From the NCBI GenBank assembly GCA_021774785.1, contig JAJFIQ010000019.1, forward strand, positions 496,001-560,000: a DNA stretch of 64,000 nt, given 5' to 3'. This stretch comes from Emcibacter sp. GTDB lineage: Bacteria > Pseudomonadota > Alphaproteobacteria > Sphingomonadales > Emcibacteraceae. A program made the translations under genes and the position numbers. Shown in pieces: positions 1 to 7,993 of this stretch (positions are counted from its first letter, which is position 1; each line of letters starts with the position of its first letter). Under the pieces are notes generated by a model that saw only the letters and a list, made by a program, of their open reading frames with translations, made no database searches and was not told the DNA's origin.

Positions 1-852
1 TTTGACAACGATGTGGAGGCCCTGAAACAGGTTCGCCGACTGGTTGATTTCCTGCCGGCAAATAACCGGGAGAAATCACCGGATTTTGCGACTTTTGATG
101 ATCCTGCCCGTGAAGAGCCGTCACTTGATACCCTTATCCCCGATAATCCTAACAAACCCTATGATATGCATGAGTTGATACAAAAAGTGATCGACGAAGG
201 TGATTTTTATGAAATACAGCCCGAATATGCCAAAAATATCATAACCGGTTTTGGCCGTATCGAGGGGCAGACAGTAGGTTTTGTAGCAAATCAGCCAATG
301 GTTCTGGCGGGATGTCTGGATATTAACGCTTCGCGCAAGGCGGCGCGTTTTGTCCGTTTTTGTGATTGTTTCAATATCCCCATTGTTACTTTCGTTGATG
401 TACCGGGCTTTCTGCCGGGCACACAACAGGAATATAACGGTATTATCAAGCAGGGTGCCAAGCTGTTGTTTGCTTATGGTGAGGCAACGGTCCCTAAAAT
501 CACTATCATCACTCGAAAGGCTTACGGCGGGGCCTATGATGTTATGGCATCCAAACACCTGCGTGGTGATTTGAACTTTGCTTGGCCATCGGCTGAAATT
601 GCCGTTATGGGAGCCAAAGGTGCTGTGGAAATTATTTTTCGTGCGGATATTGGGGATGATGAAAAAATTGCGGCCCGTACGAGTGAATATTCCGATAAAT
701 TTGCCAATCCGTTTGTAGCTGCGGGCAGGGGATATGTTGATGATATTATTATGCCCCATGCATCTCGGAGAAGAATTGCCCGAGGGCTTCGCATGCTGAA
801 AAATAAAGAAATCAGCAACCCCTGGAAAAAACACGATAATATACCGTTATAA
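1..852 (+). CDS. pccB: Propionyl-CoA carboxylase beta subunit, 5'-truncated by window edge
   Basis: This is the carboxyltransferase subunit of a biotin-dependent acyl-CoA carboxylase, which moves CO2 from carboxybiotin to propionyl-CoA to make methylmalonyl-CoA in the cytosol. Only the last 283 residues are present. The frame is open from base 1, so the GTG at 13 is internal and not a start. The visible part is the C-terminal carboxyltransferase lobe: [15 protein letters not shown] near the middle, then [17 protein letters not shown] and [11 protein letters not shown], all typical of the PccB/AccD5 family. The alpha subunit follows after 11 bp, so the pair should form one operon. Propionyl-CoA is the likely substrate because of the dedicated three-domain alpha subunit next door. 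A methylcrotonyl- or acetyl-CoA specificity cannot be fully excluded without the missing N-terminal half. Confidence 0.93.
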   Translation, partial: FDNDVEALKQVRRLVDFLPANNREKSPDFATFDDPAREEPSLDTLIPDNPNKPYDMHELIQKVIDEGDFYEIQPEYAKNIITGFGRIEGQTVGFVANQPMVLAGCLDINASRKAARFVRFCDCFNIPIVTFVDVPGFLPGTQQEYNGIIKQGAKLLFAYGEATVPKITIITRKAYGGAYDVMASKHLRGDLNFAWPSAEIAVMGAKGAVEIIFRADIGDDEKIAARTSEYSDKFANPFVAAGRGYVDDIIMPHASRRRIARGLRMLKNKEISNPWKKHDNIPL

Positions 853-863
853 AGAGCAAAAAT

Positions 864-2849
864 ATGTTTTCAAAAATTTTGATTGCCAACCGTGGTGAAA
901 TTGCCTGTCGTGTGATAAAGACAGCGCGGAAAATGGGCATTAAAACCGTAGCCGTCTATTCCGATGCAGACGCTGATGCCCTGCATGTTTTAATGGCCGA
1001 TGAAAAGGTTCATATTGGACCTGCACCGGCGGCGGAAAGTTACCTGATTGCCGATAAGATCATTGATGCAGCCAAGAAAACCGGGGCAGAAGCCATTCAT
1101 CCGGGGTATGGTTTTCTATCTGAAAATGCTACCTTTTGTGAAAAGCTTAAAGCCGAGGGCATAGCCTTTATTGGGCCAGAAGTAAAAGCCATTGGGGTTA
1201 TGGGTGATAAAATTGAATCCAAAAAATTTGCCGCAAAAGCAGGGGTGAATACGGTTCCGGGCAGTACAGAAATTATCACAAGCCCCGACCATGCTGTAAA
1301 GATTTCCGGTAAAATCGGTTATCCCGTGATGATTAAGGCCTCTGCGGGGGGTGGAGGTAAGGGTATGCGCGTTGCTTATACTGACACAGAAGCCGCCGAG
1401 GGCTTTACATCAGCCACGAATGAAGCCATATCCAGCTTTGGTGATGATCGGGTTTTTATTGAGAAATTTATTGAAGAGCCGCGCCATATAGAAATACAGA
1501 TATTGGGGGATGCTCATGGCAATGTTATTTATCTGGGCGAGCGTGAATGTTCCATCCAGCGTCGACATCAAAAGGTTATTGAAGAGGCACCAAGCCCGTT
1601 CCTTGATAAAGCAACCCGCAAAAGCATGGGTGAACAGTCCGTAGCCTTATCCAAAGAGGTGGATTATCAATCAGCCGGAACTGTTGAGTTTATCGTAGAT
1701 AAAAATCGGAATTTCTTTTTTTTAGAGATGAATACAAGGCTTCAGGTGGAGCATCCGGTGACGGAATTGATCACCGGCGTTGATCTGGTGGAACAGATGA
1801 TCCGTGTGGCATACGGTGAAAAGCTGACTTTAGCGCAAGATGATATCAAGCTCAACGGATGGGCCATGGAAACGCGGGTTTATGCCGAAGACCCCTTGCG
1901 CGGTTTTCTGCCGTCCATCGGTCGTGTTGTGAAATACTCGCCGCCGGAAGAAAGTGACAATGTGCGGGTTGATACCGGCATTTATGAGGGCTCCGAAATC
2001 AGCATGTATTATGACCCGATGATCGCCAAGCTGATTACTTATGGTGAGAGCAGGGATCAGGCCATTCAGCATATGAGACAGGCTCTTGACCGCTATTACA
2101 TTAGGGGTCTGTGCCATAATATCGCTTTCCTTGCTGATGTATTGAACAGTAAACGTTTTCAGTCCGGCAATATTACCACCAATTACATAGCCGAAGAATA
2201 TCCCGATGGCTTTAACGGTGGTGCGCTGACCGATGAAACGAAAAAGGTCATGATTGCCGTGGCCCAAACGGTTCATTCCTTTGAAATGGGTCGACAGGCT
2301 CATATATCTGATAAAATGAATCAGGATGCGCCAGATTACAAGGATACCTGGGTCATTACCATTGATGGTGAAAATTATAAGTCATCATTCTTTGCAACCG
2401 AGGATGGATGCGCGGTTCTATGCAATGATGAAACGCATACTATTTTAAGTGAATGGCTGCCCGGAAACCCATTTTTTGAAGCTAATGTCAACGGCAACGA
2501 TGTTTGTGTAGAAGTTGATAAATTACTTGATGGTTATCTTCTAACCTATAATGGTGTCTCAGAAAAAATTTGTATACGCACCCCCCGGGAGGCTGAGTTA
2601 GCAAGCCTTATGCCGGAAAAAATGCCACCTGATATGTCTGCCTTCCTGTTATGTCCCATGCCGGGTCTTATTGTGTCCATAGATGTGGCAGAGGGCGACG
2701 AGGTCAAGGCAGGGCAGACACTTTGCGTAGTGGAAGCCATGAAAATGGAAAATATACTGCGGGCTGAAAAAGACACCGTAATCAAAAAAGTCTCAGCCAA
2801 GGCCGGTGACAGTCTTGCGGTCGACGAAATGATCATCGAATTTGAATGA
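864..2849 (+). CDS. pccA: Propionyl-CoA carboxylase alpha subunit (biotin carboxylase + BCCP)
   Basis: This 661-residue protein carboxylates its own biotin with ATP and bicarbonate and hands CO2 to PccB. Residues 1 to about 450 are the biotin carboxylase with the ATP-grasp glycine-rich loop KASAGGGGKGMR and the [14 protein letters not shown] signature. A middle BT domain of about 120 residues docks the beta subunit. The C-terminal biotinyl domain carries EAMKMEN, with Lys627 as the biotin site. This single-chain layout is that of PccA/MccA, not of the short AccC; a separate accC lies at 25016-26359. PccB directly upstream supports a propionyl-CoA role. The stop codon overlaps the next start in an ATGA, indicating translational coupling. 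Confidence 0.95.
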   Translation: MFSKILIANRGEIACRVIKTARKMGIKTVAVYSDADADALHVLMADEKVHIGPAPAAESYLIADKIIDAAKKTGAEAIHPGYGFLSENATFCEKLKAEGIAFIGPEVKAIGVMGDKIESKKFAAKAGVNTVPGSTEIITSPDHAVKISGKIGYPVMIKASAGGGGKGMRVAYTDTEAAEGFTSATNEAISSFGDDRVFIEKFIEEPRHIEIQILGDAHGNVIYLGERECSIQRRHQKVIEEAPSPFLDKATRKSMGEQSVALSKEVDYQSAGTVEFIVDKNRNFFFLEMNTRLQVEHPVTELITGVDLVEQMIRVAYGEKLTLAQDDIKLNGWAMETRVYAEDPLRGFLPSIGRVVKYSPPEESDNVRVDTGIYEGSEISMYYDPMIAKLITYGESRDQAIQHMRQALDRYYIRGLCHNIAFLADVLNSKRFQSGNITTNYIAEEYPDGFNGGALTDETKKVMIAVAQTVHSFEMGRQAHISDKMNQDAPDYKDTWVITIDGENYKSSFFATEDGCAVLCNDETHTILSEWLPGNPFFEANVNGNDVCVEVDKLLDGYLLTYNGVSEKICIRTPREAELASLMPEKMPPDMSAFLLCPMPGLIVSIDVAEGDEVKAGQTLCVVEAMKMENILRAEKDTVIKKVSAKAGDSLAVDEMIIEFE

Positions 2850-3160
2850 GCTTGGAAAAAGGTCATAAGGCCGTCAGGCTTATCATATCGGGTCGGGTGC
2901 AGGGCGTTTGGTACCGGGGTTGGGCCGTGGACCAAGCGGATGCCCTTGGGCTTGATGGCTGGGTTCGCAATCGTGCAGATGGCACAGTGGAAGCCTTGAT
3001 TGTCGGGCTGGTAGCCCATGTGGATCAAATGATTAAACAATGCTGGAATGGCCCACGCATGGCAAATGTAAGCGATATTGTGGTAGAGAGCGCCATGGGT
3101 ATTACGCCAAAAGGCTTCACCCAAAAGCCAACGGTTGATATTGAAAAGCGGCGAACTTAA
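2846..3160 (+). CDS. acyP: Acylphosphatase
   Basis: This small cytosolic enzyme of 104 residues hydrolyses carboxyl-phosphate bonds such as acetyl or carbamoyl phosphate. The family signature is clear: SGRVQGVWYRGW supplies the phosphate loop and catalytic Arg24, and GWVRNRADGTVEA supplies catalytic Asn42. The length matches the family (about 90-100). It begins inside the pccA stop codon (ATGA), so it is translationally coupled to a biotin carboxylase. Biotin carboxylases make carboxyphosphate, which is itself an acyl phosphate, so a housekeeping link is conceivable, but that is inference. Its last four bases overlap the stop of a gene on the opposite strand. Confidence 0.93.
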   Translation: MSLEKGHKAVRLIISGRVQGVWYRGWAVDQADALGLDGWVRNRADGTVEALIVGLVAHVDQMIKQCWNGPRMANVSDIVVESAMGITPKGFTQKPTVDIEKRRT

Positions 3161-3582
3161 ATATCGGTCAGCTTGCTTAACACTTCTGATGACACATTAA
3201 AATTATACAGTTTAGCCAGACCATCATTCACCTGAAAGGTAAAGCTTTCCTTTGCCTTGTCATCATATTCATATTGGGCATTATAAACCAGTGTAATGGC
3301 TGTGCCGCCGCCGAGAGAGGATTTGGCGGACCAGTTAATAAGGTTTGAGCTTTTATGTTGCCCTATCCCGGAGCGGAGCTTTGTTAAAAGTCGGATAAAT
3401 TTATCTTTCGTGACATAATTCTGAAATTCTGGGCTGGCATTGGTGTAGATTGTCTGGAAACTGCCCCTGTTAAAACTTTCATGGAATTGACCCACCGCCA
3501 GTTCAGCAAGATCTGTATCCACCGACCACGAACAACTGGAAACGATTGAAACTAGCCATATCAATAGAATATGTCGTATCAT
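3157..3582 (-). CDS. Small predicted lipoprotein, DUF4019-like
   Basis: This 141-residue protein is exported and probably lipidated. The start is set at the ATG that forms an ATGA overlap with the lipB stop; an upstream in-frame ATG at 3603 would only add seven residues before the signal peptide. A hydrophobic run ([13 protein letters not shown]) leads to a lipobox-like VSSC with Cys17. The remainder looks like a compact alpha/beta fold with ASPEFQNYV and NWSAKSS motifs, resembling DUF4019-type domains, but I do not recognise a function. It is the second gene of a lipB operon and converges with acyP, with a 4-bp stop-to-stop overlap. The family call is tentative; the export call is firmer. 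Confidence 0.7.
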   Translation of the reverse strand: MIRHILLIWLVSIVSSCSWSVDTDLAELAVGQFHESFNRGSFQTIYTNASPEFQNYVTKDKFIRLLTKLRSGIGQHKSSNLINWSAKSSLGGGTAITLVYNAQYEYDDKAKESFTFQVNDGLAKLYNFNVSSEVLSKLTDI

Positions 3583-4211
3583 TTTTCGAATATTTTCATC
3601 CATTTATGTTTTAATACCGCATCAACATCTTGCATGGTAATGGCAAGCCCAAGGTCTGTCAGTGATGTTACCCCATGCTCAGCTATGCCACAGGGTACAA
3701 TACCGCTGTAATGCTCTAAATTTGGTTCTACATTAATACAGATGCCGTGAAAGCTTATCCATTTTCGCACGCGAACCCCGATGGCGGCAATTTTTTCTTC
3801 ACGCCCGTCATCCCGCGTGACCCAGACTCCGATGCGGCCCTCACGTCTTTCGGCTGTGATATTAAATTCGGCAAGGGTATCAATAATCCACTGTTCAAGC
3901 CGAAAGACATATTTCCGCACATCACGTCCGCGCTTGCTCAGGTCAAGCATGACATAGACCACCCGTTGCCCCGGCCCGTGATAGGTATATTGACCGCCTC
4001 TGCCAGTTTCATAAACGGGAAAACGGTCTGGAGATACAAGGTCTGTGCTTTCCGCAGAGGTTCCCGCCGTATAAAGTGGGGGATGCTCTAGAAACCAGAT
4101 AAGTTCTGACGCCTTGCCGCCATGAATATCCACGACCCGCTGTTCCATAAATTCGATGGCTTCATCGTAAGGTGTCAGGCCGTCAGTGAACTTCCATTCC
4201 ATATTATTCAT
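3579..4211 (-). CDS. lipB: Octanoyl-[ACP]:protein N-octanoyltransferase (lipoate biosynthesis)
   Basis: LipB moves octanoyl groups from ACP to the lipoyl domains of 2-oxoacid dehydrogenases and GcvH, the first step of lipoate synthesis. The 210-residue length is normal. Visible motifs are [13 protein letters not shown] (residues 70-82), the catalytic Lys150 in VRKWISFHG and the catalytic Cys174 in GIVPCGI. An AGGA Shine-Dalgarno sequence lies five bases before the start. lipA is not in this window. The downstream lipoprotein gene is coupled by an ATGA overlap. A divergent 90-bp gap separates it from the FliN-like gene. Confidence 0.96.
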   Translation of the reverse strand: MNNMEWKFTDGLTPYDEAIEFMEQRVVDIHGGKASELIWFLEHPPLYTAGTSAESTDLVSPDRFPVYETGRGGQYTYHGPGQRVVYVMLDLSKRGRDVRKYVFRLEQWIIDTLAEFNITAERREGRIGVWVTRDDGREEKIAAIGVRVRKWISFHGICINVEPNLEHYSGIVPCGIAEHGVTSLTDLGLAITMQDVDAVLKHKWMKIFEK

Positions 4212-4221
4212 GCTTTTCCTG

Positions 4222-4236
4222 TTAACCTCATCGTAA
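4222..4236. promoter_or_regulatory. CtrA-box-like site in lipB/fliN-like divergent gap
   Basis: The sequence TTAACCTCATCGTAA fits the alphaproteobacterial CtrA consensus TTAA-N7-TTAA at seven of eight positions, with correct N7 spacing. It lies between lipB and the FliN-like gene, and CtrA often controls flagellar genes. A single near-match in an AT-rich gap may be chance. Confidence 0.3.
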
Positions 4237-4301
4237 CTATGTTATTTCATAGTCAAAGGTATATCCAATTTTAAGACACAGATTAAGGATAAAAGTAAAA
4301 A

Positions 4302-4544
4302 ATGTCACAAGCAATTGAAGACGTGGATGTGGAACTAACCGTCGTACTTAGCCAGACCATGATGCCAATCAAGCAGTTGTTGAAGTTGGGCCGTGGTGCT
4401 GTGATCGAATTAGACGGGCCACAGGATCAGCCGGTAAAAATTTATGCCAACGGGGAGATGATAGCCAAGGGCGAAATTATGGTCGCAGGGGAGAATGTGG
4501 CCGTTAATATTTTGCAAAGTGTTAAAAACTATCAGCGAAATTAA
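4302..4544 (+). CDS. FliN-like SpoA (flagellar switch/T3SS C-ring) domain protein
   Basis: This is an 80-residue protein that is almost entirely one SpoA/FliN C-terminal domain: VELTVVLSQTMMPIKQLLKLGRG, then a beta-rich segment with VKIYANGEMIAKGEI and a VAVNI strand. In FliN this domain forms the lower C-ring of the flagellar motor and takes part in rotor switching and export. It lacks the longer N-terminal region many FliN proteins have. No other flagellar or type III secretion gene is nearby, so it is either a dispersed fliN or a specialised SpoA protein. An AAGGA sequence lies 12 bases upstream of the ATG, a rather long spacing. The domain assignment is secure; the cellular role is not. 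Confidence 0.85.
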   Translation: MSQAIEDVDVELTVVLSQTMMPIKQLLKLGRGAVIELDGPQDQPVKIYANGEMIAKGEIMVAGENVAVNILQSVKNYQRN

Positions 4545-4597
4545 TATATTAATATACATATAAATTTGTGTAATATAAAAAAATATACACTCAAATC

Positions 4598-4626
4598 TTG
4601 ATTTATTATCTGATCATACTTAAATT
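4598..4626 (+). promoter_or_regulatory. Candidate sigma-70 promoter for cysH
   Basis: TTGATT is separated by 17 bp from TAAATT, placing a start site about 10 bases before the cysH ATG. The -10 match is only moderate and the leader would be very short. Confidence 0.3.
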
Positions 4627-4640
4627 ACTGTTGAACAGTG

Positions 4641-5381
4641 ATGAAAGTTATGGATATGGCAGTGACGCAACGGAAAATCGAAGACAATCTGGTGACGAGA
4701 GATTTTGCGTCCCTGATGGAAGATTATGGTGACCTGAATAGTCTCGACCTGTTGGATGCCATGATAAATACTGAATATAGGGATAATATTGCCCTTGTGT
4801 CTTCTTTTGGTGCTGAATCTATTGTACTTCTGGATATGGTGGCACAGGTTGCTCCTGCAACACCGGTTATTTTCCTCAATACTCAAAAATTATTTGGGGA
4901 AACAGTGCGTTACCGCGATAAGGTTGCGGAACAACTGGGCCTTACAAATATCATCACAACAAAGCCTGACCCGGAAAATATTGCCAATGAGGATAAAAAT
5001 GGTCTTCTCTGGACAAGAGATACCGATGCCTGTTGTGATCTTCGCAAGGTGCGCCCATTGGCTCTTGCCATGAATGAATACGGTGCATGGATTACGGGCC
5101 GTAAAAGATTTCAGACCTCAGACCGAGGCAATATTCCGCTGATTGAGCAGGACGGCGCCAAGGTCAAAATCAACCCACTTGCCCATTGGAATCAGGAAGA
5201 ACTTGACCAGATCATTGAACATAAAGGTCTTCCCAAGCACCCGCTTATTGCACAGGGTTATCCTTCTATTGGGTGTATGCCCTGTACTAATCGGGTGGAA
5301 GAGGGGCAGGACAGGCGCATGGGCCGCTGGGCCGGCCAGGGCAAAACTGAATGCGGTATTCATATTGGTGAAAATATTTGA
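4641..5381 (+). CDS. cysH: Phosphoadenylyl/adenylyl-sulfate reductase, 4Fe-4S type
   Basis: CysH reduces activated sulfate to sulfite with thioredoxin, the committed step of assimilatory sulfate reduction. The PP-loop motif SSFGAES lies near residue 55. The cysteine pair CC (DACCDLRK) near 132 and CMPC near 213-216 are the iron-sulfur ligands that mark the APS-preferring bacterial type, and the catalytic Cys is in ECGIH near the C terminus. The start is uncertain: GTG at 4638 and ATG at 4641, 4650 and 4656 are all in frame and none has a good Shine-Dalgarno. No cysD, cysN or cysI neighbour is visible, so it stands alone here. Leu-tRNA follows on the same strand. Confidence 0.94.
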   Translation: MKVMDMAVTQRKIEDNLVTRDFASLMEDYGDLNSLDLLDAMINTEYRDNIALVSSFGAESIVLLDMVAQVAPATPVIFLNTQKLFGETVRYRDKVAEQLGLTNIITTKPDPENIANEDKNGLLWTRDTDACCDLRKVRPLALAMNEYGAWITGRKRFQTSDRGNIPLIEQDGAKVKINPLAHWNQEELDQIIEHKGLPKHPLIAQGYPSIGCMPCTNRVEEGQDRRMGRWAGQGKTECGIHIGENI

Positions 5382-5478
5382 TCTTTGGGGAGATTTGCCC
5401 TTGCTATATCTGTCATGGTTTGTTACTTCACCGTCAGTCAAAGGCTGAGAAAGCTTTTTGATGCCAATTTATAAGTGT

Positions 5479-5566
5479 GCGGCCGTGGCGGAATTGGTAG
5501 ACGCGCAGCGTTGAGGTCGCTGTGGGATAATATCCCGTGGAAGTTCGAGTCTTCTCGGCCGCACCA
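5479..5566 (+). tRNA. tRNA-Leu(GAG)
   Basis: The acceptor stem pairs GCGGCCG with CGGCCGC, followed by discriminator A and an encoded CCA. The anticodon loop reads TTGAGGT, giving anticodon GAG (codons CUC/CUU). A long variable arm (GTGGGATAATATCCCGT) is typical of leucine tRNAs, and the T arm GTTCGAGTC is present. No clear terminator follows before the convergent gene ending at 5588. Confidence 0.96.
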
Positions 5567-5587
5567 ACTCTTACGTAGCCAGTGTTT

Positions 5588-6022
5588 CTAGCCAATCCAG
5601 TTCTTATGTCTGACTTGCTTTGTATACCAGATCAAAAAAATGACGACCACCAGCGGCATCACTATCATCACAAGTATTTCGGAAGGGGTGAATTCGATCG
5701 TAAAACTGGCAATGCGAACAGTATGGATCATTGTCACAACTGCGCCGATGAGTGATGTGGTAAATAAATGGGCGGCAGCCGATTTTTTGAGCATGAGTAG
5801 AATGCCACCAAACATACCGCAAAAAACAGTCACTGCAAAGCCCCCGGTAGCCCATAAGGGCCTATCTTGTATTATAGCGCGGTGCGTTTCCGGAAAAGTA
5901 GCAACCGTCTCTAAATCCATCTGCATGAAGAAATTTAAAATTCCCCCAAAATTCCAAATTATTGCAAAGGCACCAATTGTCCAGAAACTCCAGTGGACTC
6001 TGATTAGTTTATCATCATTCAT
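5588..6022 (-). CDS. Four-helix integral membrane protein of unknown function
   Basis: This 144-residue protein is almost wholly hydrophobic, with four likely membrane helices at about residues 9-32, 55-78, 84-105 and 114-133. It ends with a basic tail (YTKQVRHKNW). I do not recognise a catalytic motif. Its start overlaps the stop of the SRPBCC gene by one base (TAATG), so it is the third gene of an ArsR-SRPBCC operon. Similar small membrane proteins travel with AHSA1-domain proteins in many bacteria, but their job is unknown to me. The coding call is supported by the operon coupling and hydrophobic pattern; no function is assigned. Confidence 0.8.
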   Translation of the reverse strand: MNDDKLIRVHWSFWTIGAFAIIWNFGGILNFFMQMDLETVATFPETHRAIIQDRPLWATGGFAVTVFCGMFGGILLMLKKSAAAHLFTTSLIGAVVTMIHTVRIASFTIEFTPSEILVMIVMPLVVVIFLIWYTKQVRHKNWIG

Positions 6023-6531
6023 TATTCGTTTCCTTCTGCCTTAAGCTCTAAGAACATTTCATCCATAATGGCGTATCCGCCTCCCCAACCTTTGTCCATT
6101 CCGGCCATATTCGTTTCAAAACAGTTGATTTCCTTGTCCGTGGCATCAATAGGTACTTGAGACAGGCACACTTTTGTCTTGGTGCCCATATCTTCAAATA
6201 TAACAGTTGTCAAAAGAAGTGGTGGCCAATCCGCCATCATGGAATTGGGGACTATGTTCCATTCGGAATCTGTAGAGGAATAATGGTGCCAAACCAGTCT
6301 GGACGGTTTTGTTATTTCCTGAAAAACCATTTTGCTGAAATTGGAGTTGCCGCCCCATTTCATTTCGTTGAGCCACATTCCGCCGGGTTCTAAATCGAAC
6401 TTATGGATGATTGTTTCAATATTAGGCCCATACCAGCGGTGCAAAAGTTCAGGATCGGTCCATGCACGCCAAACCATATCGCGTGTTGCGTTGAAAATGC
6501 GTTCTAATTTATATTCCGGTAATTCACTCAT
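6022..6531 (-). CDS. SRPBCC / AHSA1-domain protein
   Basis: This 169-residue START-like protein has the AHSA1 pattern: an N-terminal strand with RIFNATRDMVWRAWTDPELL, then WYGP, and a C-terminal helix starting near MDKGWGGGYAIMDEMFLEL. Such proteins have a hydrophobic cavity that binds small lipophilic ligands; the eukaryotic relative stimulates Hsp90 ATPase, but bacterial members mostly have unknown ligands. It overlaps the ArsR regulator by 8 bp upstream and the membrane protein by 1 bp downstream. ArsR-AHSA1 pairs are a recurrent arrangement, usually read as a ligand-responsive autoregulated unit. The family is secure; the ligand is unknown. Confidence 0.9.
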   Translation of the reverse strand: MSELPEYKLERIFNATRDMVWRAWTDPELLHRWYGPNIETIIHKFDLEPGGMWLNEMKWGGNSNFSKMVFQEITKPSRLVWHHYSSTDSEWNIVPNSMMADWPPLLLTTVIFEDMGTKTKVCLSQVPIDATDKEINCFETNMAGMDKGWGGGYAIMDEMFLELKAEGNE

Positions 6532-6901
6532 GCCCTGTATCCTTCACATCGGGTTGTTTCATCTCGAAGAGGACATTTTCGAGCTGGTCAAAGTTTGTCC
6601 CCCAAAAAGCTTTAAATTTATCCAGCCAGTCAACAGCCGCCACCATATTTTTTGCTTTTAATCTTGCTGGACGGCGCTGTTCGTCTATATCGCGCTCAAT
6701 CAATCCGGCTCGTTCAAGTACCTTTAAATGTTTTGATACAGCGGGTTGACTTATTCCAAACGGTGCCGCGATTTCCTTGACAGAAGCTTCTCCACCCGCA
6801 AGCCGCGATAGTATTTCACGGCGAGTTGGGTCGGCCAGTGCCGCAAAAATGGCATCAAGATTTACCGGAGTCGATATATAACCAATTTGTTCCATAACCA
6901 T
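6524..6901 (-). CDS. ArsR-family winged-helix transcriptional regulator
   Basis: This 125-residue regulator has the ArsR fold: ALADPTRREILSRL leads into a helix-turn-helix with SVKEIAAPFGISQPAVSKHL and then the wing (AGLIERDIDEQRRPARL). No metal-binding cysteine motif (CxC) is present, which fits the subgroup paired with SRPBCC proteins better than metal sensors. Two starts are possible, ATG at 6901 and ATG at 6895; neither has a clear Shine-Dalgarno. A perfect inverted repeat begins at the start codon, suggesting autorepression of the three-gene operon. Confidence 0.92.
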   Translation of the reverse strand: MVMEQIGYISTPVNLDAIFAALADPTRREILSRLAGGEASVKEIAAPFGISQPAVSKHLKVLERAGLIERDIDEQRRPARLKAKNMVAAVDWLDKFKAFWGTNFDQLENVLFEMKQPDVKDTGHE

Positions 6902-6948
6902 ATAGTTATAGAAATATTTAACTAAGTCAATAAATTTCTATAACTATA
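6901..6948. promoter_or_regulatory. Perfect 15-bp inverted repeat, likely ArsR operator
   Basis: TATAGTTATAGAAAT at 6901-6915 is repeated exactly in inverted orientation at 6934-6948, with an 18-bp AT-rich spacer. The spacer holds a TTGACT on the minus strand that could be a -35 element. The left arm reaches the regulator's first possible start codon, so binding would cover the operon promoter. That the regulator binds here is inferred from position. Confidence 0.7.
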
Positions 6949-7011
6949 AATATAGCGGGAATTTTTGACTTGATTTCAGACCATTAGCACAGGATAAAGC
7001 CAAGTAATAAG

Positions 7012-7821
7012 TTATTTCTCTTGTGCTTTGACCTGATCCCAAAGCTGATCCATTTCCTCTAAAGTCATATTTTCTAAAGATCTGTCTTGTTTTGCGGCCA
7101 GTTGTTCCACCTTTTTAAACCGTTGTTCAAATTTATAATTGGCGGATCTCAATGCTCTTTCCGGTTCTATGTTCAGATGTCTTGCCAGATTGGCATAGAC
7201 GAACATCATGTCGCCAAATTCTTCGGTGATTTTATCTTGATTGTTGGCACCCTTTTTAGCCTGTATTAATTCATGGGATAATTCGGCCATTTCTTCGTTT
7301 AACTTGTCCAACACTAGTGAGCTGTCCGGCCAGTCGAAGCCGACCCTCGCGGCTCTGTTTTGCAGCTTGATGGCACGGGTTAGGGCAGGCAACCCGGTTG
7401 TCACGCCGTCAAGAACACTGGATGTGCCATCTTTTTGTTTGCGTTCCTGTGCTTTCTGGGCTTCCCATGCTTTTGTTTGTTCTTCAGCATTACGGTAGTC
7501 GGCTCCACCAAATACATGGGGGTGACGCCGTATCATTTTGTCACATATGCAATCCACGACATCATTAAAGTTAAAATGATCTTTTTCCTGTGCCATTTGG
7601 GAATGGAAGATAACCTGAAACAATAGATCGCCTAATTCATCTTTCAGATGGAGCATGTCACCCGCCTCTATGGCTTCGGCAACTTCATAGGCTTCTTCGA
7701 TAGTGTAGGGGGCAATAGTTGAAAAATCCTGTTTAATATCCCATGGACAACCGCCGTTCGGGTTACGAAGACTCTCCATGATTGTGATCAGTTCTGAGAT
7801 AGTGTTTTTCTTATCGGACAT
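7012..7821 (-). CDS. mazG: Nucleoside triphosphate pyrophosphohydrolase
   Basis: MazG hydrolyses (d)NTPs to monophosphates and pyrophosphate, cleaning aberrant nucleotides and, in E. coli, lowering ppGpp. The 269-residue length is that of full tandem-domain MazG. The first domain holds GGCPWDIKQ, YEVAEAIEAGD and LKDELGDLLFQVIFH, with the acidic EExxE/ExxD metal-binding residues. The second repeats the pattern (LNEEMAELSHELIQAK and EFGDMMFVYANLARHL). It is transcribed alone on the minus strand with no relEB or mazEF partner, so this is the housekeeping form and not a toxin-antitoxin module. Confidence 0.95.
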   Translation of the reverse strand: MSDKKNTISELITIMESLRNPNGGCPWDIKQDFSTIAPYTIEEAYEVAEAIEAGDMLHLKDELGDLLFQVIFHSQMAQEKDHFNFNDVVDCICDKMIRRHPHVFGGADYRNAEEQTKAWEAQKAQERKQKDGTSSVLDGVTTGLPALTRAIKLQNRAARVGFDWPDSSLVLDKLNEEMAELSHELIQAKKGANNQDKITEEFGDMMFVYANLARHLNIEPERALRSANYKFEQRFKKVEQLAAKQDRSLENMTLEEMDQLWDQVKAQEK

Positions 7822-7993
7822 TTGTCTTTACCCTGATGTTTGTCTATTCCCAACCTATATTTTTTTGTGGTGATATGAAACCGGAAAAGCTCAAAATAGT
7901 GGGTGGACTGATCGTGCAGCAATCCAGATGACTCGTGAAGGATTGAATTATAAAATATAAAACAATGTGAATATCTTACAGAAAGGAAAAAAT

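Noticed and set aside
121-834. Long minus-strand reading frame opposite pccB
   Set aside because: It mirrors a well-conserved coding gene, has no family-like motifs and no ribosome site. Similar antisense frames opposite rne, gyrA, nrdJ and prfB were dropped for the same reason.
7012-7821. MazG as part of a toxin-antitoxin module
   Set aside because: No mazEF or relBE-like small gene pair is adjacent; the gene is monocistronic.
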